A DNA stretch of 64,000 bases from an uncultured Granulosicoccaceae bacterium (GCA_937930305.1 CALGLE010000035.1:1-64000); one strand, 5' to 3'. Shown: positions 1-9,143, numbered from the stretch's first letter. The notes: generated by a model not told the origin, from the sequence alone. Made by a program: numbers and translations.

Positions 1-91
1 GTGTATTACCAAAAGCCGTTTTCGTCATGAGGGACTTCAGCCATAAAAGGGCTGGCAACCGAGAGGCACGCGGTGTTCCAGGACAGTTTCG

Positions 92-988
92 ATCAATTTT
101 GCCTCCCGGCATCTAGCCCAACTTTCGGTCATTGTTGAAACGGGCTCTTTCCAAGGCGCTGCCGATCGGCTGGGCCTGGCACAGCCAGCGCTGAGCAGAA
201 ATATGCGCACACTTGAACGACGTGTGGGCTCCGCCCTGTTCCGACGAGAGGGTCGACGCTCTGTTCCCAATAAATTGGCTCAAACGCTATCGCGCAGTGG
301 CTTGGTCATTCGTCTCGCCGAGGAGCAAGCTGAAATTGCTGCCGACAAGTCATTATCGGGTGCACTGGGGGAACTGCGAATTGGTGCACCACCCATCGTA
401 GCCGGTCGGTTTTTAACAGACGCGCTGTCCCGTTTTATCAAAGAAAATCCAAACTACCGTGTTGAGCTTAAGACAGGTTTAGTGCATGAGCTTCGCTCAA
501 TGCTGGAACGCGGACAAATTGATTTGGTGCTCGGGCCGCAAAGCCTAGCTAACCCAAACGACACTTTGCAATTCGATCATCTGATTGACGATCGCGTAGG
601 CATACTTTGTCGACGAGGCCACGACCTAGCCAAACGAAAAAAAATAAAACCAACCGACCTTGAAGCTCATTCCTGGCTTACCCATTCAAGAGGCAGTTTG
701 CTACGACAACAAACCGAAGCGGCAATGCTTGCGTTGGGTATTACATCCATTCAAGTGGCGGTAGAAACCGATTCCATTCGCTCCGCTTTGGAAATTATCA
801 GTAACACCAATCTTATAACGACCATGCCAAAAGAAACTACCACACCGTATTTGAAAAAGAATCTACTCTTCTTGAATTTTGACTCACCGCATTTTCACAG
901 GCCCATCGGTGTGATCAGTAGAAAAGACACACCCACAAGCCTTCTTGAGAAACAGTTTTTAAGTTGCCTTACCGCGGGTATTCAATAG
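92..988 (+). CDS. LysR-family transcriptional regulator, start unresolved
   Basis: The protein is a LysR-type regulator with an N-terminal winged helix-turn-helix and a periplasmic-binding-like effector domain. The frame reads ETGSFQGAADRL and AQPALSRNMRTLERRVG, the classic LysR DNA-binding helices, so coding similarity reaches back to about base 95. The first ATG in this frame is at 203, which falls inside the recognition helix and cannot be the true start. The frame is open from 47 (stop TAA at 44-46), but no ATG, GTG or TTG lies between 47 and 203; ATC at 92 is only a placeholder for the start. Either a frameshift separates the real start, or a rare start codon is used. The effector domain (IGAPPIVAGRFLTDAL onward) is complete to the stop at 988. 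The target is unknown. Confidence 0.75.
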   Translation: MNFASRHLAQLSVIVETGSFQGAADRLGLAQPALSRNMRTLERRVGSALFRREGRRSVPNKLAQTLSRSGLVIRLAEEQAEIAADKSLSGALGELRIGAPPIVAGRFLTDALSRFIKENPNYRVELKTGLVHELRSMLERGQIDLVLGPQSLANPNDTLQFDHLIDDRVGILCRRGHDLAKRKKIKPTDLEAHSWLTHSRGSLLRQQTEAAMLALGITSIQVAVETDSIRSALEIISNTNLITTMPKETTTPYLKKNLLFLNFDSPHFHRPIGVISRKDTPTSLLEKQFLSCLTAGIQ

Positions 989-1202
989 TTTCAATCATCT
1001 ACCAACATAATGCTAATCGGTGCGGTATCGCGAGTTATGCTTTACTGACTATTCAAGGCCATTTGCCAATGGAAGTCTTGTTTAGTGCTAATTTATTTGT
1101 TAAATGCGTTGCATTCTGTGTGAATCACTATAGTCTAGTCATTTCATCGTTTTGTCATTTATCCCTGATAGCTGGCCGAGCCCTCACTTTTGAGACAGCC
1201 AA

Positions 1203-1865
1203 ATGACAAACCCTCGCATATGTTACAAAACCATTGAGTTTGGACATATCGATATTCATCTGTGCACACTACGAAGTAAACAAGAATTTTACGACCCCGA
1301 AGGTATAGCCTTGAAACTAGGAATATCTTCGGCTGCATGGCCATTTTTTGGCATTGTTTGGCCATCAAGTTTAGTACTCGCCAAACACATGATGAACCGT
1401 GATATCGGCTCCAAGCGAGTTCTTGAAATTGGGTGTGGAACGGCTTTAAGCAGTTTGCTGCTAAATAAACAGAGCGTAGACATTACAGCAACTGATTATC
1501 ATCCCGAAGCCGAATTCTTTTTAAAACGGAATACCCAACTGAATGGGGACACCGCCATTCCATTTGAAAGAACAAACTGGGCAGATAACGATGATTCCTT
1601 AGGGCGCTTTGATTTAATAATTGGTAGTGATCTTTTGTATGAAGATGAGCACATAGATCTACTTACAAAGTTTATTAAAGAACATTCGAACCCAAAATGC
1701 GAAATAATCATTGTAGATCCAGGCAGAGGCAGAAAAAACAAGCTAGCAAAAAAACTGCTTGAACTGGGTTACATACCCACATTTTCTAAACCTGAAGACA
1801 CAAGTTATTTAGACAATGAATTTAAAGGCGATATTTTATCGTTTGTACGCACGGATACCAATTGA
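1203..1865 (+). CDS. Class I SAM-dependent methyltransferase, METTL/FAM86-like
   Basis: This 220-residue protein has the SAM-binding motif I VLEIGCGTALSS at about residues 75-86, an acidic motif II region around TATDYHPE and a post-motif DLIIGSDLLYE. That last motif resembles the (D/E)xxY box of the METTL21/FAM86 protein-lysine methyltransferase family, so a protein substrate is plausible, but a small-molecule substrate cannot be excluded. The start follows about 210 bases without a gene and has no strong ribosome binding site. It stands alone, between the LysR gene and a decayed MFS fragment, and its substrate cannot be inferred from neighbours. Confidence 0.75.
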   Translation: MTNPRICYKTIEFGHIDIHLCTLRSKQEFYDPEGIALKLGISSAAWPFFGIVWPSSLVLAKHMMNRDIGSKRVLEIGCGTALSSLLLNKQSVDITATDYHPEAEFFLKRNTQLNGDTAIPFERTNWADNDDSLGRFDLIIGSDLLYEDEHIDLLTKFIKEHSNPKCEIIIVDPGRGRKNKLAKKLLELGYIPTFSKPEDTSYLDNEFKGDILSFVRTDTN

Positions 1866-1884
1866 ACGAAAAACTCATCGGCTG

Positions 1885-1935
1885 ATTGACAAAGGCTAGG
1901 GTTGTGACGCAACCACGTTCCACGGCTTTGTCAAT
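1885..1935. repeat. Nested inverted repeat downstream of the methyltransferase
   Basis: A 10-base arm ATTGACAAAG (1885-1894) is repeated inverted as CTTTGTCAAT (1926-1935). Between them is a second short hairpin, GGTTG (1900-1904) with CAACC (1910-1914). No run of T follows directly, so it is a weak candidate for a terminator; it could instead mark the edge of a past rearrangement, since the MFS stub starts 34 bases further on. Confidence 0.45.
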
Positions 1936-1968
1936 TTCTCCACTGCAGGTTTTTTTATTCAGTTCTTT

Positions 1969-2088
1969 CGATGATGATGAGTTGAACTAGAACACTTGAG
2001 AGAAATAAGGCGCGTAACCCGAACCGACCCATTAGCCTTTGACTTACGGCCGCCCCTATTGACCCGCCAAACAAGGAAATACTTATCA
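1969..2088 (-). pseudogene. Stub of a second MFS transporter gene
   Basis: These 120 bases align without gaps to the intact MFS transporter gene at about 3916-4035 (constant offset 1947), with roughly 86% identity by eye. Read on the minus strand in the transporter frame it has no stop codon and encodes residues such as AVSQRLMGRFGLR and SSVLVQLIII. About 17 base differences give only about 4 amino acid changes (Met to Leu, Ala to Ser, Thr to Ala, Leu to Phe). That pattern means the two copies diverged while both were functional, and the rest of this copy was deleted later. It covers about 40 residues of the protein's second half. Confidence 0.8.
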
Positions 2089-2119
2089 TCGCACCCGTAG
2101 ATGTTCCAAACTAATCTCG

Positions 2120-2947
2120 TCAAGCTACCCCTGTCGCGACAACAAATTCACCGGGAATTTCATACCGCTCCCCATAACGGTAAGTTTCCACTGACTCTAG
2201 AAATTCATTTTCCACAGCCCTTCTTGTGGCCTCATCAAATCGCTTCGCTGCCAAAGCGACGGCGCCGCCGTCTATTAAAGCTGCGGTAACTCTATTTGCG
2301 TTAGCAAACGACAAAATGGTTTTAATTCTGCGTTCTTGAACGTCAGAAAAACCTGCAGCCTCCAAATCAAAAACTAGAGCACCTGGGGCACCGAGTCCAA
2401 AGAAGAAAGGGCATACTTTAGAGTGAACTCGAGAATCGACAATTGGGAAGATGTCTGCCCATCCACAGTTGCGACGCTCTCCCCAAACAGCAGCACTGAC
2501 AAGTCCTCCTGGTCGTAATACGCGATTCAACTCTTTGAGAGCAATTCCAGGATCTGGCATGTACATAAGGCCTAGGGCGCACAACGCACGATCGAAACAA
2601 TCGTCTTTGCAATCTAGGGATTGCGCATTCATTTTTTTAAATTTGACGTTGGGCAGGTCCAATCTTTCAGCGGTGGAATCGCCAATATTAACCATTTTTC
2701 CCGAGATATCTGTAGCTAGAACTTTACCGCCCGATCCAACTTTGTCTGCCGCAGGAAAAGTAATTAAGCCAGTACCAGCCGCTGTTTCGATGACTTTCAT
2801 TCCTGGCTGCAAATTGGCCATATCAAGTAGAGCGAGTTGAGCAGGGGCTAAATGCTGCTGCCATTCTTCTTCATACACGGAAGCTGCTGCATCCCATCCG
2901 TATCGTTGAATTCTAAGTTGAAGTTTTGATTCCATAATCAGAGTCAC
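2120..2947 (-). CDS. Class I SAM-dependent methyltransferase, UbiE-like
   Basis: The 275-residue protein has a Rossmann methyltransferase core: motif I VIETAAGTGLITFP, motif II VLATDISGKMV, and DCFDRALCALGLMYMPD followed by VLRPGGLVSAAVWG, the layout of the methyltransferase-11/UbiE family. The motif I glycines are partly replaced (ETAAGTG for ExGxGxG), which is common in the family. It overlaps the upstream OsmC-like gene by four bases, so the two are translated together. The substrate is unknown; a small hydrophobic molecule is the usual guess for this fold. Confidence 0.8.
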   Translation of the reverse strand: MTLIMESKLQLRIQRYGWDAAASVYEEEWQQHLAPAQLALLDMANLQPGMKVIETAAGTGLITFPAADKVGSGGKVLATDISGKMVNIGDSTAERLDLPNVKFKKMNAQSLDCKDDCFDRALCALGLMYMPDPGIALKELNRVLRPGGLVSAAVWGERRNCGWADIFPIVDSRVHSKVCPFFFGLGAPGALVFDLEAAGFSDVQERRIKTILSFANANRVTAALIDGGAVALAAKRFDEATRRAVENEFLESVETYRYGERYEIPGEFVVATGVA

Positions 2948-3462
2948 CCATCGACAATCACATTACACTTAACATTTTGCGAATCACGAAGCGCTAAAAA
3001 CCACGGATCAACGCTAAGGGCCTTCTCAACTATGGTAGATACTTCAGACTCAGGTATATCAGTGCTTATTCGAATGACCAATCTAGTTTCCAATGGAGCC
3101 GCACTGGCATCACCTAATCCTAAAGGTGCACCGTCATCGAAATCTGTCTCTATGTCTACAGTTACGGTATCGAAGACAGCTCCGGCCAGCACCGCAGTCT
3201 GCTTAACTCCCATAGAAACACAGCCCGCTATGCCAGCACGCGCAAAAAAACCTGGAGTTGGCCCAGCCGCATCGCCGCCCATAATCTCAGGCATGTCCAT
3301 GACAGCACTCACTTCTCCTTGTGTGAATGTGCAAGTCAATCCTTCCTCGATTACTGCAGTTGCGTAGTTCGTGCTCAGTGCTTTTTGTTTTCGTTTTTTG
3401 AAGACCTCTTTCACCCGATACTGGGCATCTCGGATTCTAGAATTTTTATCCATCGTTCCCAC
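2944..3462 (-). CDS. OsmC-family protein
   Basis: The 172-residue protein matches the OsmC fold: a helix region with GGDAAGPTPGFFARAGIAGC, where the Pro-Thr-Pro turn and following Cys match the first conserved site of OsmC/Ohr proteins, then a strand with VTVDIETDFDD and a C-terminal RLVIRISTDIPESEV. Classic Ohr and OsmC peroxidases have a second redox Cys in the last third. Here that region reads DPWFLALRDSQNV and the only later Cys is four to five residues further on, so thiol peroxidase activity is uncertain. The start could be ATG 3462 or the Met three codons later. Its stop overlaps the start of the downstream methyltransferase. Confidence 0.7.
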   Translation of the reverse strand: MGTMDKNSRIRDAQYRVKEVFKKRKQKALSTNYATAVIEEGLTCTFTQGEVSAVMDMPEIMGGDAAGPTPGFFARAGIAGCVSMGVKQTAVLAGAVFDTVTVDIETDFDDGAPLGLGDASAAPLETRLVIRISTDIPESEVSTIVEKALSVDPWFLALRDSQNVKCNVIVDG

Positions 3463-3589
3463 CCTCTAGGCATTAGCAGTATTATTTTCAATCAGAACTG
3501 AAAAACGTTATCTAGCCTAACAATTTTCGAGATGCCCATCTGATCAAACATTAGCATCCAGTCCTATACTTTAAGCTATTTTCACCCCA

Positions 3590-4819
3590 TCAAAACTCCC
3601 CCCCAATCCGCTTACCCCAAAAGAAAAGCAACAACAAAGCAACACCACCCACCAAAACAGCGGTACCCAAAATCTGCGTCAGTGTCTCCCAGCCCAATCC
3701 CCCATCGCCTACAACAAACACAGAGAGCATAACCAACACAAAGGAGAACGCAGCTCGGCCACTTAAACTTAAGGTCGATAAAAACGTCGCTCGCTGCTCA
3801 CTGGATACGTGCGGTGCAACAGCCCCTAGCATGGGCCCATGGGCCATGGACATCGCGAAATTTCTGAACATCACCAGTACCAACATGATGGGATGCAACA
3901 AGATGGACATGCCGCCGATGATGATGAGTTGAACAAGAACACTTGAGAGTAACAACGTACGTAACCCGAACCGCCCCATTAACCTTTGACTAACGGCAGC
4001 CCCTATCGCCCCACCAAACATGGAAATACTAATCACAATGGCTGAAATTAAGGGTGCGGAACTGTTTGCTAACATACCGGTGAGTTCACCCTCACCCAAC
4101 AATTTTAAATACGGCTGATAAAACTCATAAGGCACATGTTCTAACGAATACCCAACAATGAAGAAAACCAACACCCAACGCAGTAACGGATGTGCGAAAT
4201 AACTTACCGTCTGCGTCATCTGTGCAACAAAGCCCGCCACCTGTGCATCACCCTCTGCCGGGGGTTCTACGAATTTCAAGCACTGAAGTAAAGCCACTAT
4301 GGATGCCATTAAGCCAACCACATAGGCTAATCGCAAATCAACCATGCCAAGTCCGCCCCCTACTAAACAAGAAATGGCTAAGGCGTTCATACTCCATTTT
4401 TGCGCGATGGTTTCCCGTTCGGTGTATTCATCTTCACGGCCTAACACACGCAGGGAGTCATAGAGCAAAGCGCTGTCACTACCCGATTGAAACGCTATGC
4501 GAGAGGCGATTAACACCTGCGCTATTAATAGGGCGACAAAGGAATCCGCCACAACGAACAACCCGCAGGCAATGATGGATATAAACGATGCGAATATCAA
4601 AGTGGGTCGCCGACCGTACCGATCGGACGCATAACCTGAGGGCACTTCAAGAAGAAAAATGGAAAAATAGGAGGCTGAACCCAGCAAAACCGCTTCACTT
4701 AACGACACCCTTTCAATAAAAAACAGAAAGAAAATCGGTAACCACGGCATCACACTGCTAAGCGCTTTGTAGCGTGAAAAAATTTCAATATTTCGTTCTA
4801 AGGCGGCATGGGTATTCAT
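3590..4819 (-). CDS. Major facilitator superfamily transporter
   Basis: This is a 409-residue inner-membrane protein with about 12 predicted hydrophobic segments. The loop between helices 2 and 3 carries GYASDRYGRRPTL, the MFS motif A (GxxxDRxGRR), and a degenerate second copy, SQRLMGRFGLRTLL, occurs after helix 8. The substrate cannot be told from sequence; the family includes drug and metabolite exporters. The start codon abuts the stop of the VOC gene at 4820, so MFS is probably the last gene of a GNAT-VOC-MFS unit. A short stretch of a paralogue remains at 1969-2088. Confidence 0.85.
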   Translation of the reverse strand: MNTHAALERNIEIFSRYKALSSVMPWLPIFFLFFIERVSLSEAVLLGSASYFSIFLLEVPSGYASDRYGRRPTLIFASFISIIACGLFVVADSFVALLIAQVLIASRIAFQSGSDSALLYDSLRVLGREDEYTERETIAQKWSMNALAISCLVGGGLGMVDLRLAYVVGLMASIVALLQCLKFVEPPAEGDAQVAGFVAQMTQTVSYFAHPLLRWVLVFFIVGYSLEHVPYEFYQPYLKLLGEGELTGMLANSSAPLISAIVISISMFGGAIGAAVSQRLMGRFGLRTLLLSSVLVQLIIIGGMSILLHPIMLVLVMFRNFAMSMAHGPMLGAVAPHVSSEQRATFLSTLSLSGRAAFSFVLVMLSVFVVGDGGLGWETLTQILGTAVLVGGVALLLLFFWGKRIGGEF

Positions 4820-5314
4820 TTAAAGTTGCGGCAAAGGCCGTAGCCCAATATCTTCACCCACCAGCACCCAATGCCCATCGGGGTCACTTAAACGAATCTC
4901 TCGCTTACCACCCATCTTGTCTCCCCATCGTCGCCACACCTCTTCTGGCCCACGCAACAGCGGCCACTGATGCTCTGTAATCGCATCGATAAGCGGCGAC
5001 AACGTATCCACATAAATTTGCAGCATGGCTTTGGGTTCCAAATCACGAGCGTCGGTTGAGTCTTGTGTGCGGGCGGGGGTTGAGTCTGAGGCTTGATCAC
5101 CCTCATCGTTTGGTTGATACAGCATCACTTGCCCACCTTCTGCACGTTCAAGATACGCAAAGCGTTCTTGTGGTCTTTGGTAGGCGATGGTGAAGCCGAG
5201 AATGTCACACCAGAATTTCAAACTGGTGGCGATGTCGCTAACGTACAGCTCGCACACGATAGGGGCCCAGCCGCCCTTAGGTGGCTTGCCATAATCGATG
5301 GGATTCGTATCCAT
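4820..5314 (-). CDS. VOC-family (glyoxalase/bleomycin-resistance fold) protein
   Basis: The 164-residue protein has the paired beta-alpha-beta-beta-beta units of the vicinal oxygen chelate fold: ELYVSDIATSLKFWCDILGF at the N terminus and REIRLSDPDGHWVLVGE at the end, the latter matching the usual xxDPDGxxxxxx strand. A Ser/Thr/Asp-rich linker of about 25 residues separates the halves. A GAGG sequence lies just before the ATG at 5314. Members bind antibiotics or act as dioxygenases or glyoxalases; the neighbouring GNAT and MFS genes would fit a small detoxification cluster, but this is inference. Confidence 0.8.
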   Translation of the reverse strand: MDTNPIDYGKPPKGGWAPIVCELYVSDIATSLKFWCDILGFTIAYQRPQERFAYLERAEGGQVMLYQPNDEGDQASDSTPARTQDSTDARDLEPKAMLQIYVDTLSPLIDAITEHQWPLLRGPEEVWRRWGDKMGGKREIRLSDPDGHWVLVGEDIGLRPLPQL

Positions 5315-5319
5315 AACCT

Positions 5320-5793
5320 CTACAACACCTTACTCATGGGGAACCCTTCAACGGTATAGCACGCTTCCAGCTCGCCCGCTATTTCCCATCCCAGAGCTTG
5401 ATAAAAGTCCAATGCCGTTTTGGTGCTGGTTAATGTGGCGATTTCGCAGCCGTGGCTTTTCAGAGCCTGTTCCATATGGCGCAGCAAGGCTCGACTCACC
5501 CCTTGGCGGGTAAATTTTGGGGACACGTAATTTAACGACACTTCATTGGGTAAGGTGATGCCGCCAACAGCGGTAATGGCTGTGCCCACTTGCGCAACAA
5601 ATAACTTAGGTGGGCCTTGCTCTATCCATTGCAACACCGACTCTGGCGTTTTATTCTTGCACCAACCCGCAATTAAGGCTTCATCACCGTGGTGGTCCAA
5701 TAAACACAGCTGGCGAATCGATCCACAAAATATCTCGCTGCACGCTGCCGCGTCGCGGGCAACTGCTTCACGAATAATAATGGTCGCTTCCAA
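5320..5793 (-). CDS. GNAT-family N-acetyltransferase
   Basis: This 157-residue protein has the GNAT fold: N-terminal IREAVARDAAACSEIF, the central strand NEVSLNYVSPKFTRQGVSRALLRHMEQ (acetyl-CoA loop in the R/QxxGxG/A form, here RQGVSRA), and a C-terminal TKTALDFYQALGWEIAGE, the usual AxxFYxxxGF/W motif. It starts with TTG at 5793, with GGAG about ten bases upstream. Five bases separate it from the VOC gene downstream, so they are likely cotranscribed. The acceptor substrate is unknown. Confidence 0.8.
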   Translation of the reverse strand: MEATIIIREAVARDAAACSEIFCGSIRQLCLLDHHGDEALIAGWCKNKTPESVLQWIEQGPPKLFVAQVGTAITAVGGITLPNEVSLNYVSPKFTRQGVSRALLRHMEQALKSHGCEIATLTSTKTALDFYQALGWEIAGELEACYTVEGFPMSKVL

Positions 5794-5942
5794 TGAGATG
5801 CTTACTCCAAATGGTTACTAATACTGCGCAACGTTGTTGAGCGCATCGTTCCGTATCGTTGTGCTGCGTATATTTGATTTGCGTCGCTTTGCGTTGCACC
5901 GAATGCCATTATGCATGGCAGCTCACCTAACCCAGCCTTAAC

Positions 5943-7277
5943 TCAAGCCTGCGCATACGCAATGCGAGCGGTCGGCTCTACAAACCCGATTTTTTCAATC
6001 ACGTGCATTAAATCAGCATAGGCTTTTTTATCCCCCTGCTTGGCGGCAGAATCGGCCCATATTTGATAATAAAGATCTTGCTGGGCGTGGCTACCACCCA
6101 TGTTCCATAAATCCTGTTGCGCAGGCTTTAACTGTTGGATGACGCCATGGTGGTCGCCTTTGCGATGCGCGATGGCAGCTTTTGCCGCGGGCAATGCGGC
6201 TTTGCGGTAACGCAGGGCTAAATCATGATTCGTATCGTTGGCAAAACTTTCCATCGCAGCAATTAACTCATCACATGCATCGAACTGTTCATTGGCCGCT
6301 AATACCAAGGCAAAGTGTGCACTGGTAAATGGGTTACTCATGTCGTTCACCCTGGGGGCACACACATCGGCTAATTCTTGCCAGCGGTTACCCACATCCA
6401 CTCCGGCTTGCTCCAAACGCCACAACAAGCTGGAGCCGTTTTGTAGGTCGATGTATAAATCGGGCATGGCGGCACATAAGGCGTGATCACGATTTCTGAT
6501 TCGCTCATCATAAATGGCTAGCATTTTTTCATGCTGGTGCCGTTCACCTAAGAACAAGCAGTGGTGCCAGGCCAAGTGGTATTGCATTTGGTTGGCGTCA
6601 TCCCACAGTGACTGCCGCTCATCCATCCAGGCAATGCCTTCGTCAATACGGTTTTGCATCAGCATAATATGCGCGAAGGCGTGGGCGCCCCACACATCGG
6701 CAGGGTTCAACTTAAGCGCTTCCTGTGTTACTTGCTCACCTTCGGCAAAGCGGTTGTTTTCTTCTAAGTCAAAGGCGCGTATGGCTAAGAACGCGGTATA
6801 GCCAGGCACGTCTGCATTCCAATGGGGCGCCACTTGCGCACTCACCCGTTCGGTCCACACCATGTCGCCTAACCAAAACAATTCACTTTGTAAAAACACC
6901 AAGGCTAATAGGTCAGTCGGGTGTTCGGCTAACACTGCTTCATAACAACGCACCGCGTCTTCCAGCTGCCCGGCATAGGTATGTTGTAAGGCTTTGACGT
7001 ACTGCTTTTCTCGTGTACTCACCTGTTGTGAATGTTTCTCAGCCGCCACCATGGCCTGCTTGGCTTGCTCTCTTAATGCGGTGGTGCGCGCACCGAGCAG
7101 CATGATGCCCATCATGGCTTGGCCGAATGCGCATTCAGGGTCTGCCGCTATGGCTTTTTGCATGTGGCTGGCAGCTATGGATTGGCGTGCCGCAAAGGCT
7201 TCAATCGCTGCGGACAAAGCGGTGGCCGCTTCATTGGAATCGGTGGAAATGATGTGACCGCGAGCATCGATACCCAT
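5943..7277 (-). CDS. TPR-repeat protein, TTC38-like
   Basis: The 444-residue soluble protein consists of helical tetratricopeptide-like repeats, for example AAIEAFAARQSIAASHMQKA, then AVRCYEAVLAEHPTDLLAL and EQVTQEALKLNPADVWGAHA. The stretch HAFAHIMLMQNRIDEGIAWM and the following YHLAWHHCLFLGE resemble the bacterial homologues of TTC38, a family of unknown function. No signal peptide or membrane segment is visible. It lies downstream of the membrane protein gene at 7318 with a 40-base gap, on the same strand. Confidence 0.7.
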   Translation of the reverse strand: MGIDARGHIISTDSNEAATALSAAIEAFAARQSIAASHMQKAIAADPECAFGQAMMGIMLLGARTTALREQAKQAMVAAEKHSQQVSTREKQYVKALQHTYAGQLEDAVRCYEAVLAEHPTDLLALVFLQSELFWLGDMVWTERVSAQVAPHWNADVPGYTAFLAIRAFDLEENNRFAEGEQVTQEALKLNPADVWGAHAFAHIMLMQNRIDEGIAWMDERQSLWDDANQMQYHLAWHHCLFLGERHQHEKMLAIYDERIRNRDHALCAAMPDLYIDLQNGSSLLWRLEQAGVDVGNRWQELADVCAPRVNDMSNPFTSAHFALVLAANEQFDACDELIAAMESFANDTNHDLALRYRKAALPAAKAAIAHRKGDHHGVIQQLKPAQQDLWNMGGSHAQQDLYYQIWADSAAKQGDKKAYADLMHVIEKIGFVEPTARIAYAQA

Positions 7278-7317
7278 GGATGTTTTGTTCCCTGTTAAAC
7301 CAACTGATTAAACCCAC

Positions 7318-8649
7318 TTACACGTTATACCAAGCCGCCAACATTTTCAGCCAAACCGAACCCAGCACAAACATAACAAACACATAAGGCCATTGCCGGA
7401 TCGCAGACTGCCAGCTGGATACAGCATAGCGCCCCTGCATGATTAAATGCGTACCCGATAACGGACACGCCAAGGTGCCCAAGCTCCAACCCAGCAAAAA
7501 CGTGGTGGCTAACAATTCTGGGTTTGGGTCTACCGGTATTAGTAAGGAGGCGGCTAAGGCAATGGTAACCACGGGATGAATGCCCGCCATGGCAATCACG
7601 ATCATCAAGCCAAGAACGGCAATGGCCGTCCAGCCGGTAAAAAGTGGCGGCTGCCAATCAAATTCTCCTAAGCCCACCCAAGCCACAAGCCCTGCGGCCA
7701 ATACACCCACGCTCAACAACAAGGTGAGTTCGTTAAAGCTCTGTGGCAGGTCTTCGCTTATGTGCGTGTGAAACGAGCGCACCATTTGCAATGGGGACTC
7801 AACCACGCACAAATACACCACCACAACACTTAATGCTGACAACGCAATCACTGGCAACAAGCCAGCAGAGTCAAACAGGTAACGCAGCGTGACCACTACC
7901 ACACCCAACACGGTGGGTATCCACAAGCTGGACCATTTGGCCGGAAAGCCGCGCAGCTCACTCAATTGTGCTTTGTTCTTCCAGCCAGCCGCTAATGCCA
8001 GCACAACGCCGAGGATAGCTAAGGGTATGCCCTGCAAGATAACAGCAGGCACAGAAAACGTTGGTGCATAACTAATCACAACCGCCATCCCCGCAAAGAA
8101 AGGCGACCAATTCACACAGGTAGAAAACGCCCGCGTTATGGCGGAGGCGTTAAGTTGAGTTAAGGGTTCACGGCGTGATATCCGATCGGCAACCAAGATG
8201 GATGCGGAGATATTGATAAAGGCCCCAAACACCGACACCATCAATATCGTGTCTCGATAGGCTGAAAAACCGGTGGGAAGCTGAGCATCGGCGGCAAACG
8301 CTTTTAACGCGATGCGTTTTAAAAAACCAACCGATAAAATCATGGTAACCAGCGGTAAGCTTTGCGTGACCGCGGTAAGCCAGGGGCCAGTGCCGGTGCG
8401 ATGTTGCACCAACGCCATGGCGATCACACCCACCAGTATCATGCCGCCCACTAACACGCGCTGCAGCCGACCAATGCGATGTGCCACTAACGCAGCCGCG
8501 CCCCATCCGCACACGATGGCAAGTAGTAATAACGGTTGGGAGATGGCGGGAAGAAATTCTCGAACGATGATGCAAACGATCATCATGAACAACAAATACC
8601 CCACCACAAGATTGCGGTGGGGTATTTGAGGTGAAGCGGTTTGGCTCAA
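7318..8649 (-). CDS. Polytopic membrane protein, putative transporter
   Basis: This 443-residue protein is hydrophobic through most of its length, with roughly 11 to 12 membrane segments and a short cytoplasmic N terminus. I do not recognise the family with confidence. The segment GIHPVVTIALAASLLIP near residue 360, followed by LLGWSLGTLACPLSGTHLIM, resembles the HP-type re-entrant motifs of ion-transporter superfamily carriers (NhaD, CitT and similar), so a secondary transporter is the best guess. Its start overlaps the stop of nfeD by four bases, so it belongs to the SPFH-NfeD operon. Confidence 0.6.
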   Translation of the reverse strand: MSQTASPQIPHRNLVVGYLLFMMIVCIIVREFLPAISQPLLLLAIVCGWGAAALVAHRIGRLQRVLVGGMILVGVIAMALVQHRTGTGPWLTAVTQSLPLVTMILSVGFLKRIALKAFAADAQLPTGFSAYRDTILMVSVFGAFINISASILVADRISRREPLTQLNASAITRAFSTCVNWSPFFAGMAVVISYAPTFSVPAVILQGIPLAILGVVLALAAGWKNKAQLSELRGFPAKWSSLWIPTVLGVVVVTLRYLFDSAGLLPVIALSALSVVVVYLCVVESPLQMVRSFHTHISEDLPQSFNELTLLLSVGVLAAGLVAWVGLGEFDWQPPLFTGWTAIAVLGLMIVIAMAGIHPVVTIALAASLLIPVDPNPELLATTFLLGWSLGTLACPLSGTHLIMQGRYAVSSWQSAIRQWPYVFVMFVLGSVWLKMLAAWYNV

Positions 8650-9128
8650 TCGGGCACGACGTAAAACACGCCTGGGTCTATTCCGGCTACCTTCACGCGA
8701 CTGCCCGCGGTAATGGATGACACATCGGTGTCATCACTGATGCGTACCTTCCAATCCACACCCGAGTAACGTTCTGAACCTTCAGCCAAGTGGGTGACAT
8801 CACTTTTCACCCGAAACTGATGACCGATAAAATCGCTGCTGCGGTCGTTGCCTAACTCGGCACCACTTTGTAGCTTCTTTAACGGTACCCAAAGCACGGC
8901 AGTAGCAACCGCTGAAGCAATGGCAAAACACGCCACACTGACGATCCAATTACTGGGAATCACACCAAACCAAAGTAAGCCACCGGTGACCAAAGCACCG
9001 ATGCTACCGAACAGCAACACACCACTGCCCAGACCAAAGGCCACGATTTCAATTGCCAGCAGCGTAAAGCCGATGATGAACCAAACATTGGCCGGGTTAC
9101 TGGTCACATTGTCAATTAAAGAGTCCAT
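8646..9128 (-). CDS. NfeD-family membrane protein
   Basis: The 160-residue protein has two or three membrane helices (VWFIIGFTLLAIEIVAFGLG, ALVTGGLLWFGVIP, ACFAIASAVATAVLW) followed by a small OB-fold domain (FIGHQFRVKSDV ... YSGVDWKVRISDDTD ... AGSRVKVAGIDPGVFYVVP), the standard short NfeD architecture. Such proteins form membrane complexes with SPFH/stomatin partners. Here the partner gene lies 15 bases upstream, which supports the call. The long serine-protease form of NfeD is not present. Confidence 0.85.
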   Translation of the reverse strand: MDSLIDNVTSNPANVWFIIGFTLLAIEIVAFGLGSGVLLFGSIGALVTGGLLWFGVIPSNWIVSVACFAIASAVATAVLWVPLKKLQSGAELGNDRSSDFIGHQFRVKSDVTHLAEGSERYSGVDWKVRISDDTDVSSITAGSRVKVAGIDPGVFYVVPD

Positions 9129-9143
9129 AGCTGTCCCCTTAGG

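Noticed and set aside
3500..3560. A GCCTAAC motif that resembles an integron attC core site
   Set aside because: No matching GTTRRRY end or folded attC structure was found downstream, and the neighbouring genes are not in cassette orientation.
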